A stretch of 64,000 nucleotides of DNA from Streptomyces mayonensis (GTDB lineage: Bacteria > Actinomycetota > Actinomycetes > Streptomycetales > Streptomycetaceae): contig NZ_JACBYP010000004.1 of NCBI RefSeq assembly GCF_018982965.1, positions 1 through 64,000 on the forward strand, in the 5' to 3' direction. Below are positions 51,329-60,046 of the stretch, piece after piece; the first letter of the stretch is position 1; the number at the start of each line of letters is the position of its first letter. The notes beneath the pieces were generated by a model. That model was not told the origin of the DNA. It saw nothing but the letters and a program-made list of their open reading frames with translations, and did not search any database. The translations under genes were made by a program, and so were the position numbers.

Positions 51329-52087
51329 ATGACTGCTGTGGAACTCTCCGGCAAGGTCGCGCTCGTCACCGGCGCCAGCCGCGGCATCGGCTACGGCGTC
51401 GCCGAGGCACTGGTCGCACGCGGCGACCGGGTCTGCATCACCGGCCGCAACGAGGACGCCCTGAAGGAGGCCGTCGACCGGCTCGGCGCCGACCGGGTCA
51501 TCGGCGTCGCCGGCAAGGCCCACGACGAGGCCCACCAGGCCGTCGCCGTCGAGCGCGTGATGGAGGCCTTCGGCCGCGTCGACTTCCTGGTCAACAACGC
51601 CGGGACCAACCCGGTGTTCGGGCCGATCGCCGACATGGACCTGAACGTCGCGCGCAAGGTCTTCGAGACCAACGTGCTCTCGGCGCTCGGCTTCGCCCAG
51701 CGCACCTGGCACGCCTGGCAGAAGGACAACGGCGGCGCGATCGTCAACATCGCCTCGGTCGCCGGCCTCTCGCCCTCGCCCTTCATCGCCGCGTACGGCG
51801 TCAGCAAGGCCGCGCTGATCAACCTCACCGTGCAACTGGCGCACGAGTTCGCGCCCGCGGTGCGGGTCAACGCGATCGCCCCGGCGGTCGTGAAGACCAA
51901 GTTCGCCGCCGCGCTGTACGAGGGCCGCGAGGAGGAGGCCGCCTCGGGCTACCCGCTCGGCCGGCTCGGCGTGCCCTCCGACATCGGGGGCGCCGCGTCC
52001 TTCCTCACCTCGGAGCAGTCCGGCTGGGTGACCGGCCAGACGCTGGTCGTCGACGGAGGCGTCTTCCTCAACGCCGGCGTGGGCTGA
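51329..52087 (+). CDS. Short-chain dehydrogenase (FabG-like), second of pair
   Basis: 252 residues, classical SDR with TGASRGIGYGVAEAL, NNAG (FLVNNAGTNPVFGP), the catalytic Ser in NIASVAGLS and YGVSKAALI (Tyr/Lys). It starts 13 nt after the stop of the first SDR and is clearly cotranscribed. It differs from that gene over much of its length, so the pair is not a recent duplication; the two may make a heteromer or act in sequence. The substrate is unknown. The ATG at 51329 has AGGAAG upstream. A strong hairpin at 52123-52159 closes the operon. Confidence 0.88.
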   Translation: MTAVELSGKVALVTGASRGIGYGVAEALVARGDRVCITGRNEDALKEAVDRLGADRVIGVAGKAHDEAHQAVAVERVMEAFGRVDFLVNNAGTNPVFGPIADMDLNVARKVFETNVLSALGFAQRTWHAWQKDNGGAIVNIASVAGLSPSPFIAAYGVSKAALINLTVQLAHEFAPAVRVNAIAPAVVKTKFAAALYEGREEEAASGYPLGRLGVPSDIGGAASFLTSEQSGWVTGQTLVVDGGVFLNAGVG

Positions 52088-52122
52088 ATCCGCCCCCGGG
52101 CGACCCACCGGGAAGGCCCTCC

Positions 52123-52159
52123 GACACGGGCGCCGTGAGCCTCGGACGGCGCCCGTGTC
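52123..52159 (+). terminator. Terminator hairpin after the SDR pair
   Basis: A perfect 14-bp stem (52123-52136, gacacgggcgccgt, with 52146-52159) encloses a 9-nt loop, 36 nt after the second SDR stop. It is G/C-only with no T-run. Confidence 0.75.
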
Positions 52160-52430
52160 CGTGCTCCGGAGCCCCGCGCACGTTGACGACCAGTCAGCCC
52201 AGAATGATCAAACGCCCTGCTCGGAAGGGGCTTCGGGCGACCGTGCGGCAGGGCGAGCAGTACGTGGCCGCCGGCGCGGAGACATCGGACGCGGAAGGGG
52301 CCGTGGACCCGTCGACGATCATGATGACGCGGCAGCTCAGCCGGAAGACCAGCTGGTGGGCGGCGATTGTCAGTGGGCGCCGGTAGGTTCTCCGGGAGTG
52401 GAAGCGACCGCACAGCGTAAGGAAGTTGAC
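52160..52430. other. Gap before ung, no confident gene
   Basis: About 270 bases. A 60-codon frame starting ATG at 52204 and ending 52386 (MIKRPARKGLRATVRQGEQY and onward) has no ribosome-binding site and no family I recognise, so I leave it uncalled. The region must hold the ung promoter. Confidence 0.4.
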
Positions 52431-53114
52431 GTGACCGACATCGCCATGCTGCCCGAGTCCTGGCGCGAGGTGCTGGGCGGCGAACTGCAGGAGCCCTACT
52501 TCAAGGAGCTGATGGAGTTCGTCGAGGAGGAGCGGGCGAACGGCCCCGTCTACCCGCCCCGCGAGGAGGTCTTCGCCGCGCTGGAGGCCACGCCGTACGA
52601 CCGGGTGAAGGTGCTGGTCCTCGGACAGGACCCGTACCACGGCGAGGGCCAGGGCCACGGGCTGTGCTTCTCGGTCCGGCCGGGAGTGAGGATCCCGCCG
52701 TCCCTGCGCAACATCTACAAGGAGATGCACGCGGAGCTGGGCACCCCCGTCCCGGACAACGGCTACCTGATGCCCTGGGCCGAGCAGGGCGTCCTTCTGC
52801 TCAACGCGGTGCTCACCGTCCGCGCGGGCGAGGCGAACTCGCACAAGTCCCGCGGCTGGGAGCTGTTCACCGACGCCGTGATCCGCGCGGTGGTCCGCCG
52901 CGACGACCCGGCGGTGTTCGTGCTCTGGGGGAACTACGCGCAGAAGAAGCTGCCCCTGATCGACGAGAGCAGGCACAAGGTGGTCAAGGGCGCCCACCCC
53001 TCACCGCTGTCGGCGAAGAAGTTCTTCGGCTCCCGCCCGTTCACGCAGATCAACGAGGCGATCGCGGAGCAGGGCCATGCCCCGGTCGACTGGACCGTCC
53101 CGAACCGGGGCTGA
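52431..53114 (+). CDS. ung: Uracil-DNA glycosylase, family 1
   Basis: 227 residues, full length for family 1 UDG. The water-activating loop GQDPYHGEGQG has the catalytic Asp at ~67. The uracil-binding strand and the minor-groove loop HPSPLSAKKFFGSRPFT with the catalytic His follow, and VLWGNYAQKK carries the binding Asn. It removes uracil from DNA to begin base-excision repair. The GTG at 52431 has AAGGAAG 5 nt ahead. The frame is open further upstream to 52155, but that part is not conserved. Confidence 0.95.
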   Translation: MTDIAMLPESWREVLGGELQEPYFKELMEFVEEERANGPVYPPREEVFAALEATPYDRVKVLVLGQDPYHGEGQGHGLCFSVRPGVRIPPSLRNIYKEMHAELGTPVPDNGYLMPWAEQGVLLLNAVLTVRAGEANSHKSRGWELFTDAVIRAVVRRDDPAVFVLWGNYAQKKLPLIDESRHKVVKGAHPSPLSAKKFFGSRPFTQINEAIAEQGHAPVDWTVPNRG

Positions 53115-53297
53115 CCCCGGCGCGTGGCCCGGTCCGTGCGGGCGTCCGGCCCATGCGGGTCCGCGCGGACGCCGGTCCGCGCGTCGTCCGGCCGGCGGGC
53201 GTCCCGTCCGCGCGTCGACCGCTCCGCCTGACCGGGAACGCGAGTGCCTGCGGTTAGCGTCGTCGTCGGGACAGCCGACGAGGGCACGGAGGGCGCC

Positions 53298-53852
53298 GTG
53301 GCGCAGGGACAGGAGCAGACGGCGCCGGACGCCGTGCTGACGCGGATCGGTCAGGTCGCCATGCTGTACCACGCCGGGGACCGCGAGGAGGCCCGCGACC
53401 GCTTCCTCCGCCTGTGGGCGGAGATCGGCGAGCACGGCGACGCCCTGCACCGCTGCACACTGGCCCACTACCTGGCCGACACCCAGGACGACCCCGCGGA
53501 AGAACTGGCCTGGGACCTGCGGGCGTTGTCGGCCGCCGAGGAGCTGACCGGGGAGGGGCCCGACGCCGCCGCAGCAGCACGGCACGAGGGCAGACTCGCC
53601 GCACGCGCCCTGACCCCTTCGCTCCACCTCGACCTGGCCGCGGACTACCACCGCCTCGGCCGGCGCGAGGCCGCCCGCGTCCACCTGGGGCGTGCCCGGA
53701 CAGCGGCCGAACACCTCGCCGCGGACCGTTACGGCGAGGGCGTCCGGGCCGCGATCGACCGGCTGGGGCGCCGCCTGGACGACGCCCGGCACGGCCCGGA
53801 CGGGCCCGACCGCCCGGACGGCCCCGGCCGGCCACCGCGACAGCGGCCGTAG
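53298..53852 (+). CDS. TPR-like hypothetical protein
   Basis: 184 residues, alpha-helical throughout, with helix-turn-helix pairs of TPR length. The units are LTRIGQVAMLYHAGDREEAR, DRFLRLWAEIGEHGDALHRC, LAHYLADTQDDPAEELAWDL and LHLDLAADYHRLGRREAARV. It has a charged Pro-rich tail (GPDGPDRPDGPGRPPRQRP). The GTG at 53298 is used because GGAGGG at 53288-53293 lies 4 nt upstream; ATG or GTG further up at 53244 lacks one. This kind of protein usually mediates protein contacts. I do not recognise a specific function. Confidence 0.78.
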   Translation: MAQGQEQTAPDAVLTRIGQVAMLYHAGDREEARDRFLRLWAEIGEHGDALHRCTLAHYLADTQDDPAEELAWDLRALSAAEELTGEGPDAAAAARHEGRLAARALTPSLHLDLAADYHRLGRREAARVHLGRARTAAEHLAADRYGEGVRAAIDRLGRRLDDARHGPDGPDRPDGPGRPPRQRP

Positions 53853-53912
53853 CCCGGCCCGTCCCCGCCGGGCTGTGCGCCGGGGACGCGCGGCGGGGCG
53901 GTGCGCCGGTCG

Positions 53913-54425
53913 TCAGGGCCCGTACGCCTGCTCGCAGATGCGGGCCTCGGGGCTGCCCGGGCGCCAGCCCCCGTACCGCTTGCCGAGGGAGCACACGTCC
54001 GCGTTCTTTCCCGCGTCCTTCCCGGACGAGCCGGGGAGCGCGGGGGCCTGCGGACGGGACGGCGCCGGGCGGCCGGTGTGCTCCGGTGCCGCCGGCCGCG
54101 CGGACGGGGGCTGCTGCCCGGGGTGCGAGGGCGCGGCCGGCGCGTCGTGCGGGGCCGCGGGCGCCGGGCGTTTCGTTCGGCGCGGTTCGCCGGTGCCGCC
54201 CTCCGAGGACGGAGAGGGACCGATCATCTCCAGCGCCTCACGGGCCGGGGCCTGTACGACCCGTGGCGCGGCCGGGCCCTCCGGGCGCGGCGCCGACGAG
54301 CGGACGCCCGCGCCCGGCTGATCGGCCGTGGCCGGGCCGCGGACCGTCGTACAGCCGGCCAGGGCCGTGACAGCCACGGTCACCAGAAGTGTTGCGGTGG
54401 TCGTCGTTCGATGCACCCGCGCCAC
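53913..54425 (-). CDS. Putative lipoprotein, Pro/Ala-rich
   Basis: About 170 residues. The signal (HRTTTTATLLVTVAVTALAGC) ends in a lipobox LAGC, so the mature protein should be lipidated at Cys 25. The middle ~90 residues are Pro/Ala/Ser-rich and disordered. The C-terminal 25 (DVCSLGKRYGGWRPGSPEAR, then ICEQAYGP) has two Cys that may form a disulfide and looks like the only folded, conserved part. The start is uncertain: GTG 54425, GTG 54416 and ATG 54479 are all possible, none with a good ribosome-binding site. Function unknown. Confidence 0.72.
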   Translation of the reverse strand: MARVHRTTTTATLLVTVAVTALAGCTTVRGPATADQPGAGVRSSAPRPEGPAAPRVVQAPAREALEMIGPSPSSEGGTGEPRRTKRPAPAAPHDAPAAPSHPGQQPPSARPAAPEHTGRPAPSRPQAPALPGSSGKDAGKNADVCSLGKRYGGWRPGSPEARICEQAYGP

Positions 54426-54528
54426 TCTGCTGGTTCCGGTCCGGTCCACGGCACCGGACGAGCACAGGTTGCCCCGCACGGGTGATCTCAGACCCCGTAC
54501 GGAGGCCCGTGGGCGGCCGGAGGTGACG

Positions 54529-55041
54529 TCACTCGCCGGTGGCTCCGTCCAGACGCTCGCGGATCAGGTCGGCGTGCCCGTTGTGCCGCGCGTACTCCTC
54601 GATCATGTGCGTGTGGATCCAGCGCAGCGTGTAGCGCTCACCGGTGCGCAGGTGCCTGCCCCGGGTCGGTTCGTCCAGGGGGACCCCCGCCGCGTTGCGC
54701 CTGGCCGCCGCGATCTCGGCCTGCCAGGTCGCGTGGGCCTCCTGCCAGGTGTCGGACGCGGTGAGCCGGAACTCTCCGTCCGGATCCTCGTCGCTGTAGT
54801 GGAGGGGGGCCGCGTCCTCGGCCGCGAGCACCCTGCGGTACCAGCTGCGCTCCACGTCCGCCATGTGCCGCACCAGGCCCAGCAGCGACAGGTTCGACGG
54901 CGCGACGGCAGCCGTCCTCAACTGCTCGTCGGTCAGGCCCTCGCACTTCCACGCGAGGGTCCTGCGGTGGTACTCGAGCCAGCCCTCCAGCATGGCGCGT
55001 TCGTCGAGGTCGGGTGCGGGTTCGCGGCGCTCGGTCGTCAT
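54529..55041 (-). CDS. DinB/DUF664 family protein (mycothiol-dependent enzyme-like)
   Basis: 170 residues with the four-helix DinB-like fold. Family marks are MLEGWLEYHRRTLAWKCEGL, LSLLGLVRHMADVERSWYRR and IHTHMIEEYARHNGHADLIR. The conserved histidines in these motifs form the metal site of the DinB/YfiT superfamily. This DUF664 branch in actinobacteria is often linked to mycothiol-dependent detoxification. It is unrelated to the DNA polymerase DinB at 9124. The ATG at 55041 is chosen because the upstream extension to 55074 is not conserved-looking. Confidence 0.87.
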   Translation of the reverse strand: MTTERREPAPDLDERAMLEGWLEYHRRTLAWKCEGLTDEQLRTAAVAPSNLSLLGLVRHMADVERSWYRRVLAAEDAAPLHYSDEDPDGEFRLTASDTWQEAHATWQAEIAAARRNAAGVPLDEPTRGRHLRTGERYTLRWIHTHMIEEYARHNGHADLIRERLDGATGE

Positions 55042-55186
55042 ACCGTCATCTTGACCCGCTACGGCACTCCCCACCAGCGGTTTTCAGTACGGCACCGCAC
55101 CCCGGCCCCTGCCGGCGGGGCGTCCGGCGCGGCTCCCGTATGCTTCCCGGCGGACCAGGTCGGCGAGCAGCTGAGGAGCACACCCC

Positions 55187-56092
55187 GTGAAGGTCGGCTG
55201 CATCGGACTCGGCGACATCGCGCAGAAGGCCTACCTGCCGGTGCTCGCCGCCCTCCCCGGGCTCGAACTGCACCTGCAGACCCGTACCCCCGCCACCCTC
55301 ACGCGCGTCGCCGACAAGCTGCGCGTCCCGTCCGCGCAGCGCCACGCGGACCTCGACGCGCTCCTCGCCCAGGACCTCGACGCCGCCTTCGTGCACGCAC
55401 CGACGTCCGTCCACCCCGAGATCGTGACCAGGCTGCTCGAAGCGGGCGTTCCCACGTACGTCGACAAGCCGCTCGCCTACGAACTCGCCGACTCCGAGCG
55501 CCTGGTCGCCCTCGCCGACGAGCGGCGCACCAGCCTCGCCGTCGGCTTCAACCGGCGCCACGCCCCGGGTTACGCACAGTGCGTCGAACATCCGCGCGAG
55601 CTGATCCTCATGCAGAAGAACCGCGTCGGGCTGCCCGAGGAACCGCGCACCATGATCCTCGACGACTTCATCCACGTCGTCGACACGCTGCGCTTCCTGG
55701 TGCCCGGCCCGGTCGACGACGTGACCGTGCGCGCCCGGGCCGAGAAGGGGCTGCTCCACCACGTCGTCCTCCAGCTCGCCGGGGACGGCTTCACGGCGCT
55801 CGGCGTCATGAACCGGCTCAGCGGTTCGGCCGAGGAGATCCTGGAGGTGTCCGGCCAGGACACCAAGCGCCAGGTGGTCAACCTCGCCGAGGTGATCGAC
55901 CACAAGGGCCAGCCCACCCTGCGGCGGCGCGGCGACTGGGTCCCGGTGGCCCGCCAGCGCGGCATCGAACAGGCGGTGCTCACCTTCCTCGACGCGGTGC
56001 GCGCGGGCAGGGTGCTCAGTGCCGGGGACGCGCTGCGGACCCATGAGCTGTGCGAGCGGGTGGTACGGGAGGTGCAGGCGGGTTCCGCCTGA
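55187..56092 (+). CDS. Gfo/Idh/MocA family oxidoreductase
   Basis: 301 residues. An N-terminal Rossmann fold (KVGCIGLGDIAQKAYLPVLA) is followed by the family motif DKPLAYEL containing the catalytic lysine (normally EKP). A C-terminal alpha/beta domain follows, with FNRRHAPGYAQ and DDFIHVVDTLRF. It would oxidise or reduce a sugar or cyclitol with NAD(P); the substrate is unknown. The GTG at 55187 follows GAGGAG by about 10 nt. Its last 77 nt overlap the convergent lnt gene. Confidence 0.88.
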   Translation: MKVGCIGLGDIAQKAYLPVLAALPGLELHLQTRTPATLTRVADKLRVPSAQRHADLDALLAQDLDAAFVHAPTSVHPEIVTRLLEAGVPTYVDKPLAYELADSERLVALADERRTSLAVGFNRRHAPGYAQCVEHPRELILMQKNRVGLPEEPRTMILDDFIHVVDTLRFLVPGPVDDVTVRARAEKGLLHHVVLQLAGDGFTALGVMNRLSGSAEEILEVSGQDTKRQVVNLAEVIDHKGQPTLRRRGDWVPVARQRGIEQAVLTFLDAVRAGRVLSAGDALRTHELCERVVREVQAGSA

Positions 56093-57590
56093 GCCGGACC
56101 GTGCGGACGCCCTCCGCGGCGGCCCAGCCCGCCAGGACCAGCAGGGACGCGTGCACGGCCCAGTCGCCGTGGCGGACGTACGGGGTGCTGCCGTGCGTGA
56201 GGGGGACCTCGTACACCCGCGAGGTGCTCGCGCCGGTGCCGAGCCAGGAGCCGATCCGGGTGCCGTTCGCGTCGTAGACGGCGGAGACGCCGGTCAGCGT
56301 GGCGTGCACCATCGGCCGGCCGGTCTCGGCGGCACGCAGGGCGGCGAGCGAGGCGTGCTGCTCGGGCGCCCAGGTGTGCTGGAAGGTCGAGGTCGACGAC
56401 TGGGCGAGCAGGACCTCGGCGCCGTCGGCGGCGAGCCGGCGGCTCATGTCGGGAAAGGCGCTCTCGAAGCACACCATCGGCCCGATCCGCAGCCCGTCCC
56501 CGACGTCCATCACCACCTGCCCGGTGCCCCGCCTGCGGTCCTCGCCCGCCGCCTTGCCGACGGAGGTGGCCCAGCCGAGCAGGGAGCGGGCCGGCACGTA
56601 CTCCCCGAAGGGGACCAGCCGCATCTTGTCGTACCGGTCGCCGGTCGGGCCGTCGGGTCCGACCAGCACCGAACTCTTGTAGATGCCGGGTTTGTCGGAG
56701 CGCCGTGCGTCCACGTTGACCAGGATGTCCGCGCCGATGTCCCGGGACAGCGCCGCCAGCCGCCGGGCCAGGTCGGGCCGCTCGTCCAGGTCGAAGCCGA
56801 CGCTGCTCTCGCCCCAGACGATCAGGTCGAGGTCCCGGTCGGCGAGCCGGCGGGTCAGCCGTTCCTCGCGGTCGAAGCGGCGGTCGGCGCTGTCCGCCCC
56901 GGAGACGACCCCGGGCTGCACCACGGCGATCGCGGCCCGTTCGTCGGCGTCGGGGCGCGGTGACCAGACCCAGGCGGCGGAGGTCGCCGCGGCCGTGGCG
57001 ACGAGCCCGGCCAGGGCCGGCACCCTCGCCCGGCGCACCGCGACGAGGACGGCGACGGCGACGTTGACCGCCACCACCAGGAAGCTGAGCAGCCAGATTC
57101 CGCCCACCGAGGCCAGCCGCAGCGCGGGCGCCACCTGCCACTGGCTGGCACCGAGCATCCCCCACGGACCGCCGAGTCCCTGCCAGGACCGGACCAGTTC
57201 CGCCAGCAGCCAGCCCGACGGCAGCACCACGAGGGCCGCGGCGACCCGGCCGGCGGACGGCGCCCCGCCCAGCAGCCGGTGCACCAGCAGACCCCAGGGG
57301 ACCCAGAGCACGCCGAGCAGCGCGGCGATGACGAACGTGAACACGTGCAGGTTGGGCAGCAGCCAGTGGTGCATGGCCAGTACGAACCCGAACCCGCCGC
57401 ACCAGCCGTCGTACGCCGCCCGCCTGCCGTCCGGCGCGGTACGGAGCAGCAGGATCCAGGGCACCAGCGCCGCGTAGGCCCACCACCACAGGGCCGGGCC
57501 GGGGAACGCGAGCACCGGCAGCGCGCCGGCGAGCACGGCCGCGGCCGAACGCCGCCACGGGGAGGCGAGCCAGTGGTCGAGCGTCTTCAT
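56016..57590 (-). CDS. lnt: Apolipoprotein N-acyltransferase
   Basis: 524 residues. About seven membrane helices precede a nitrilase-fold domain (~200-470). The catalytic triad is Glu in LIVWGESSVGFD, Lys in YDKMRLVPFGEYVP and Cys in GPMVCFESAFP. It adds the third acyl chain to the N-terminal Cys of lipoproteins. Streptomyces carries Lnt homologues although it is Gram-positive, and two copies are common, so another lnt is likely elsewhere. The ATG at 57590 has GGGAGG just ahead. It ends inside the convergent oxidoreductase gene. Confidence 0.92.
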   Translation of the reverse strand: MKTLDHWLASPWRRSAAAVLAGALPVLAFPGPALWWWAYAALVPWILLLRTAPDGRRAAYDGWCGGFGFVLAMHHWLLPNLHVFTFVIAALLGVLWVPWGLLVHRLLGGAPSAGRVAAALVVLPSGWLLAELVRSWQGLGGPWGMLGASQWQVAPALRLASVGGIWLLSFLVVAVNVAVAVLVAVRRARVPALAGLVATAAATSAAWVWSPRPDADERAAIAVVQPGVVSGADSADRRFDREERLTRRLADRDLDLIVWGESSVGFDLDERPDLARRLAALSRDIGADILVNVDARRSDKPGIYKSSVLVGPDGPTGDRYDKMRLVPFGEYVPARSLLGWATSVGKAAGEDRRRGTGQVVMDVGDGLRIGPMVCFESAFPDMSRRLAADGAEVLLAQSSTSTFQHTWAPEQHASLAALRAAETGRPMVHATLTGVSAVYDANGTRIGSWLGTGASTSRVYEVPLTHGSTPYVRHGDWAVHASLLVLAGWAAAEGVRTVRLRRNPPAPPVPPARTAHGSAARPRH

Positions 57591-57843
57591 GGGCGCCTCC
57601 CTACCCCCTGATGCCTTCAGTGTGCGCTCGCGACGAGGGCGAATTCAGTTGATCACACCGAAGCCGGTGCGGCGCGGGGCTGTGCGGCACGCGACGACTC
57701 CTCTAGGGTGATCGATGATCGATCAAATGGACCGGGGCTCCGAAGTCAGTGCGACGTCCGAAGGACAGGACACGTCCGAAGTCGGGACACGTCACGAAGA
57801 CAGTGCGCACGCGGGCGCTCCGAAGATTCTCGTGGAGGCACTC

Positions 57844-58584
57844 ATGACGCGACCCGTCACGGTGGTGACCGGTGGCAGCCGGGGGATCGGTGCGGCGACC
57901 TGCCTGCGTCTCGCGGCGGACGGTCACGACGTCGTCGTGGGCTACGCGCGCGACTCCGCGGCCGCCGAGTCGGTCGTCGCCGGGGTGCGCGAGGCGGGTG
58001 GACGCGGTGTCGCGGTACGGGCGGACACGTCGGTGGAGGCCGACGTCGACCGGCTCTTCGACGTGGCCGGGGAGCGGCTCGGACCCGTGACGGGACTGGT
58101 GAACAACGCGGCCGTGACCGGCCCGCTCGGCCGCCTCGCCGACAGCGACACCGCGGACCTGCGCCGGGTCCTCGACGTCAACCTGCTGGGCGTGCTGCTG
58201 TGCGCCCGGCGCGCCGCGCGGCTGATGACCGCACGGGGGAGCGGGGTCATCGTCAACGTGTCGTCGGGCGCCGCCACCCTCGGCAGTCCCGGGGAGTACG
58301 TCCACTACGCGGCGACCAAGGCCGGTGTCGACGCGCTGACACTGGGGCTGGCCAAGGAGCTCGGCCCGGACGGGATCCGGGTCAACGCCGTCGCTCCCGG
58401 GGTGATCGACACCGAGATGCACGCCGCGGCGGGCGACGCCGACCGGGCGCGGCGGATGGGGGCGGCGGTCCCGATGGGACGGGCGGGACGGGCCGAGGAG
58501 ATCGCCGCCGCGGTCTCCTGGCTGATGTCGCCCGACGCGTCGTACACGACGGGAACGGTGCTCCGGGTGGCGGGCGGGCGCTGA
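57844..58584 (+). CDS. Short-chain dehydrogenase/reductase
   Basis: 246 residues, classical SDR. It shows TGGSRGIGAATCLRL, NNAAVTG (the NNAG motif), VSSGAATLGS with the catalytic Ser, and HYAATKAGVDAL with Tyr/Lys. The ATG at 57844 is preceded by GGAGG at 57834-57838. The frame is open back to 57715, but that part is not SDR-like. The upstream stretch 57708-57726 contains a repeated ATCGATGATCGATC that may be an operator. Substrate unknown. It stands alone, with no obvious partner. Confidence 0.87.
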   Translation: MTRPVTVVTGGSRGIGAATCLRLAADGHDVVVGYARDSAAAESVVAGVREAGGRGVAVRADTSVEADVDRLFDVAGERLGPVTGLVNNAAVTGPLGRLADSDTADLRRVLDVNLLGVLLCARRAARLMTARGSGVIVNVSSGAATLGSPGEYVHYAATKAGVDALTLGLAKELGPDGIRVNAVAPGVIDTEMHAAAGDADRARRMGAAVPMGRAGRAEEIAAAVSWLMSPDASYTTGTVLRVAGGR

Positions 58585-58748
58585 CGCCTGCGGGGCGGGC
58601 GTGGACGGCTGAGGTGGTCGGGCCGAGGCCGGCGGGGGGCGTGGACGCCTGCGGGATGGGGCTGAAGTCGTCGGGGCCGGCGCTGACGACTGCGAGGCGG
58701 GCCGAAGCCGGCGCGGGCGAGACGTGGCCGTCCCGGGCACGGGAGCGC

Positions 58749-58928
58749 TCAGGCCGCCTCGATGACCTCGCCGCGGATCGCGGTCGCCCACTCGACCACC
58801 AGCAACTCGTACTCCTGACGCTCCTGCGCGGACAGGGTCCCGCCCGCGCGCCGCCACAGCGCACGGATCTGATCGTTCAGTTCCGCGGCGGACCGCACGG
58901 AACCACGGGTCGCGTAATCGGGGGACAT
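58749..58928 (-). CDS. Small conserved hypothetical protein, 59 residues
   Basis: 59 residues, mostly two amphipathic helices (SAAELNDQIRALWRRAGGTL and SAQERQEYELLVVEWATAIR) with no membrane segment. The ATG at 58928 is used rather than an upstream one at 58958. TAGGCT ends 7 nt before it on the minus strand with no ribosome-binding site, pointing to leaderless expression. Codon bias matches its neighbours. Function unknown; the size and helical nature suggest a small regulator or binding partner. Confidence 0.72.
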   Translation of the reverse strand: MSPDYATRGSVRSAAELNDQIRALWRRAGGTLSAQERQEYELLVVEWATAIRGEVIEAA

Positions 58929-58991
58929 ACGGACAAGCCTAGGGGCTCGAACTGACACTGCGCTACCGGACGGCTACCCGACCGGCCACGG

Positions 58992-59867
58992 TCAGCCGGA
59001 CGACTCCGCGGCGTGCGGGCTGAGCGCACCCGCTGTGACCAGGGCGATGATGACGATGCCGAGCGCGATGCGATACCAGACGAATGGCATGAAGCTCCTG
59101 GTGGAGATGAACTTCATGAACCACGCGATGACCGCGTATCCGGTACCGAACGCGATGACCGTGGCGAAGAGCGTCGGCCCCCAGGAGACGTGGTCGCTCT
59201 CCATCGCGTCCTTCAGCTCGAACGCACCCGAGGCGAGCACCGCGGGGATGGCGAGCAGGAACGAGTACCGTGCGGCGGCCTCGCGCCGGTAGCCCATGAA
59301 GAGGCCGCCACTGATCGTCGCCCCGGAGCGGGAGACGCCGGGGATGAGGGCCGCCGCCTGGCACAGGCCGTAGATCAGGCCGTCCCGAACCCCCAGGTTC
59401 TCCAGTTCCTTGCGCTGCTGGGGCGCACGGTGCCGGCCGCCCTTCTCGTCCCGGGCGGCCATCCGGTCGGCGACGCCGATGATCACGCCGACGACGATCA
59501 GCATCGTCGCGGTGATCCGCAGGTCGCGGAAGGGGCCCTCGATCTGGTCCTTCAGCGTCAGCCCGAGCACGCCGATCGGGATCGAGCCGACGATCACCAG
59601 CCAGCCCATGCGGGCGTCCGGATCGTGCCGCATCGACTTGTCGGTCAGCGACCGCGTCCACGCCGCGAGGATCCGGCCGATGTCCTTGCGGAAGTAGATG
59701 AGCACCGCGGCCTCGGTGCCGATCTGGGTGATCGCCGTGAAGGCCGCGCCGGGGTCGTGCCAGCCGGAGAAGGCAGCGGTCAGGCGCAGGTGCGCGCTGG
59801 ACGACACGGGAAGGAACTCGGTCAGCCCCTGGACGAGTCCGAGGACGAGGGATTCAAACCAAGACAT
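58992..59867 (-). CDS. uppP: Undecaprenyl-diphosphatase (UppP/BacA)
   Basis: 291 residues, polytopic with about eight helices. Both diagnostic motifs are present: EFLPVSSSAHLRL near the N-terminus, which contains the catalytic glutamate region, and PGVSRSGATISGG in the second half. It dephosphorylates undecaprenyl pyrophosphate on the outer face, recycling the lipid carrier for peptidoglycan synthesis and giving bacitracin tolerance. The ATG at 59867 (MSWFESLVLGLVQG) is the only sensible start. Other Streptomyces carry more than one UppP, so a paralogue may exist outside. Confidence 0.95.
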   Translation of the reverse strand: MSWFESLVLGLVQGLTEFLPVSSSAHLRLTAAFSGWHDPGAAFTAITQIGTEAAVLIYFRKDIGRILAAWTRSLTDKSMRHDPDARMGWLVIVGSIPIGVLGLTLKDQIEGPFRDLRITATMLIVVGVIIGVADRMAARDEKGGRHRAPQQRKELENLGVRDGLIYGLCQAAALIPGVSRSGATISGGLFMGYRREAAARYSFLLAIPAVLASGAFELKDAMESDHVSWGPTLFATVIAFGTGYAVIAWFMKFISTRSFMPFVWYRIALGIVIIALVTAGALSPHAAESSG

Positions 59868-60046
59868 GAGGTTACGGAGTCCAAAGGGCGATCGAGAAAC
59901 GGTCGACGGACACGCCGAACCGCCGTGTGCGGTGATCGGGATCAGGCATGCCGAGGGGCAGCGTAGCGCCCCCGAATGAAGTCCAGGCCACAGGGGTGAG
60001 CGGCCCCGGCGCCGTCGGGCCGGTGCCCGCGCCGCCCCGGACCCCG

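Noticed and set aside
52204..52386. 60-codon ORF before ung
   Set aside because: No ribosome-binding site, no recognised family and no clear promoter. It could be real but is not supported.
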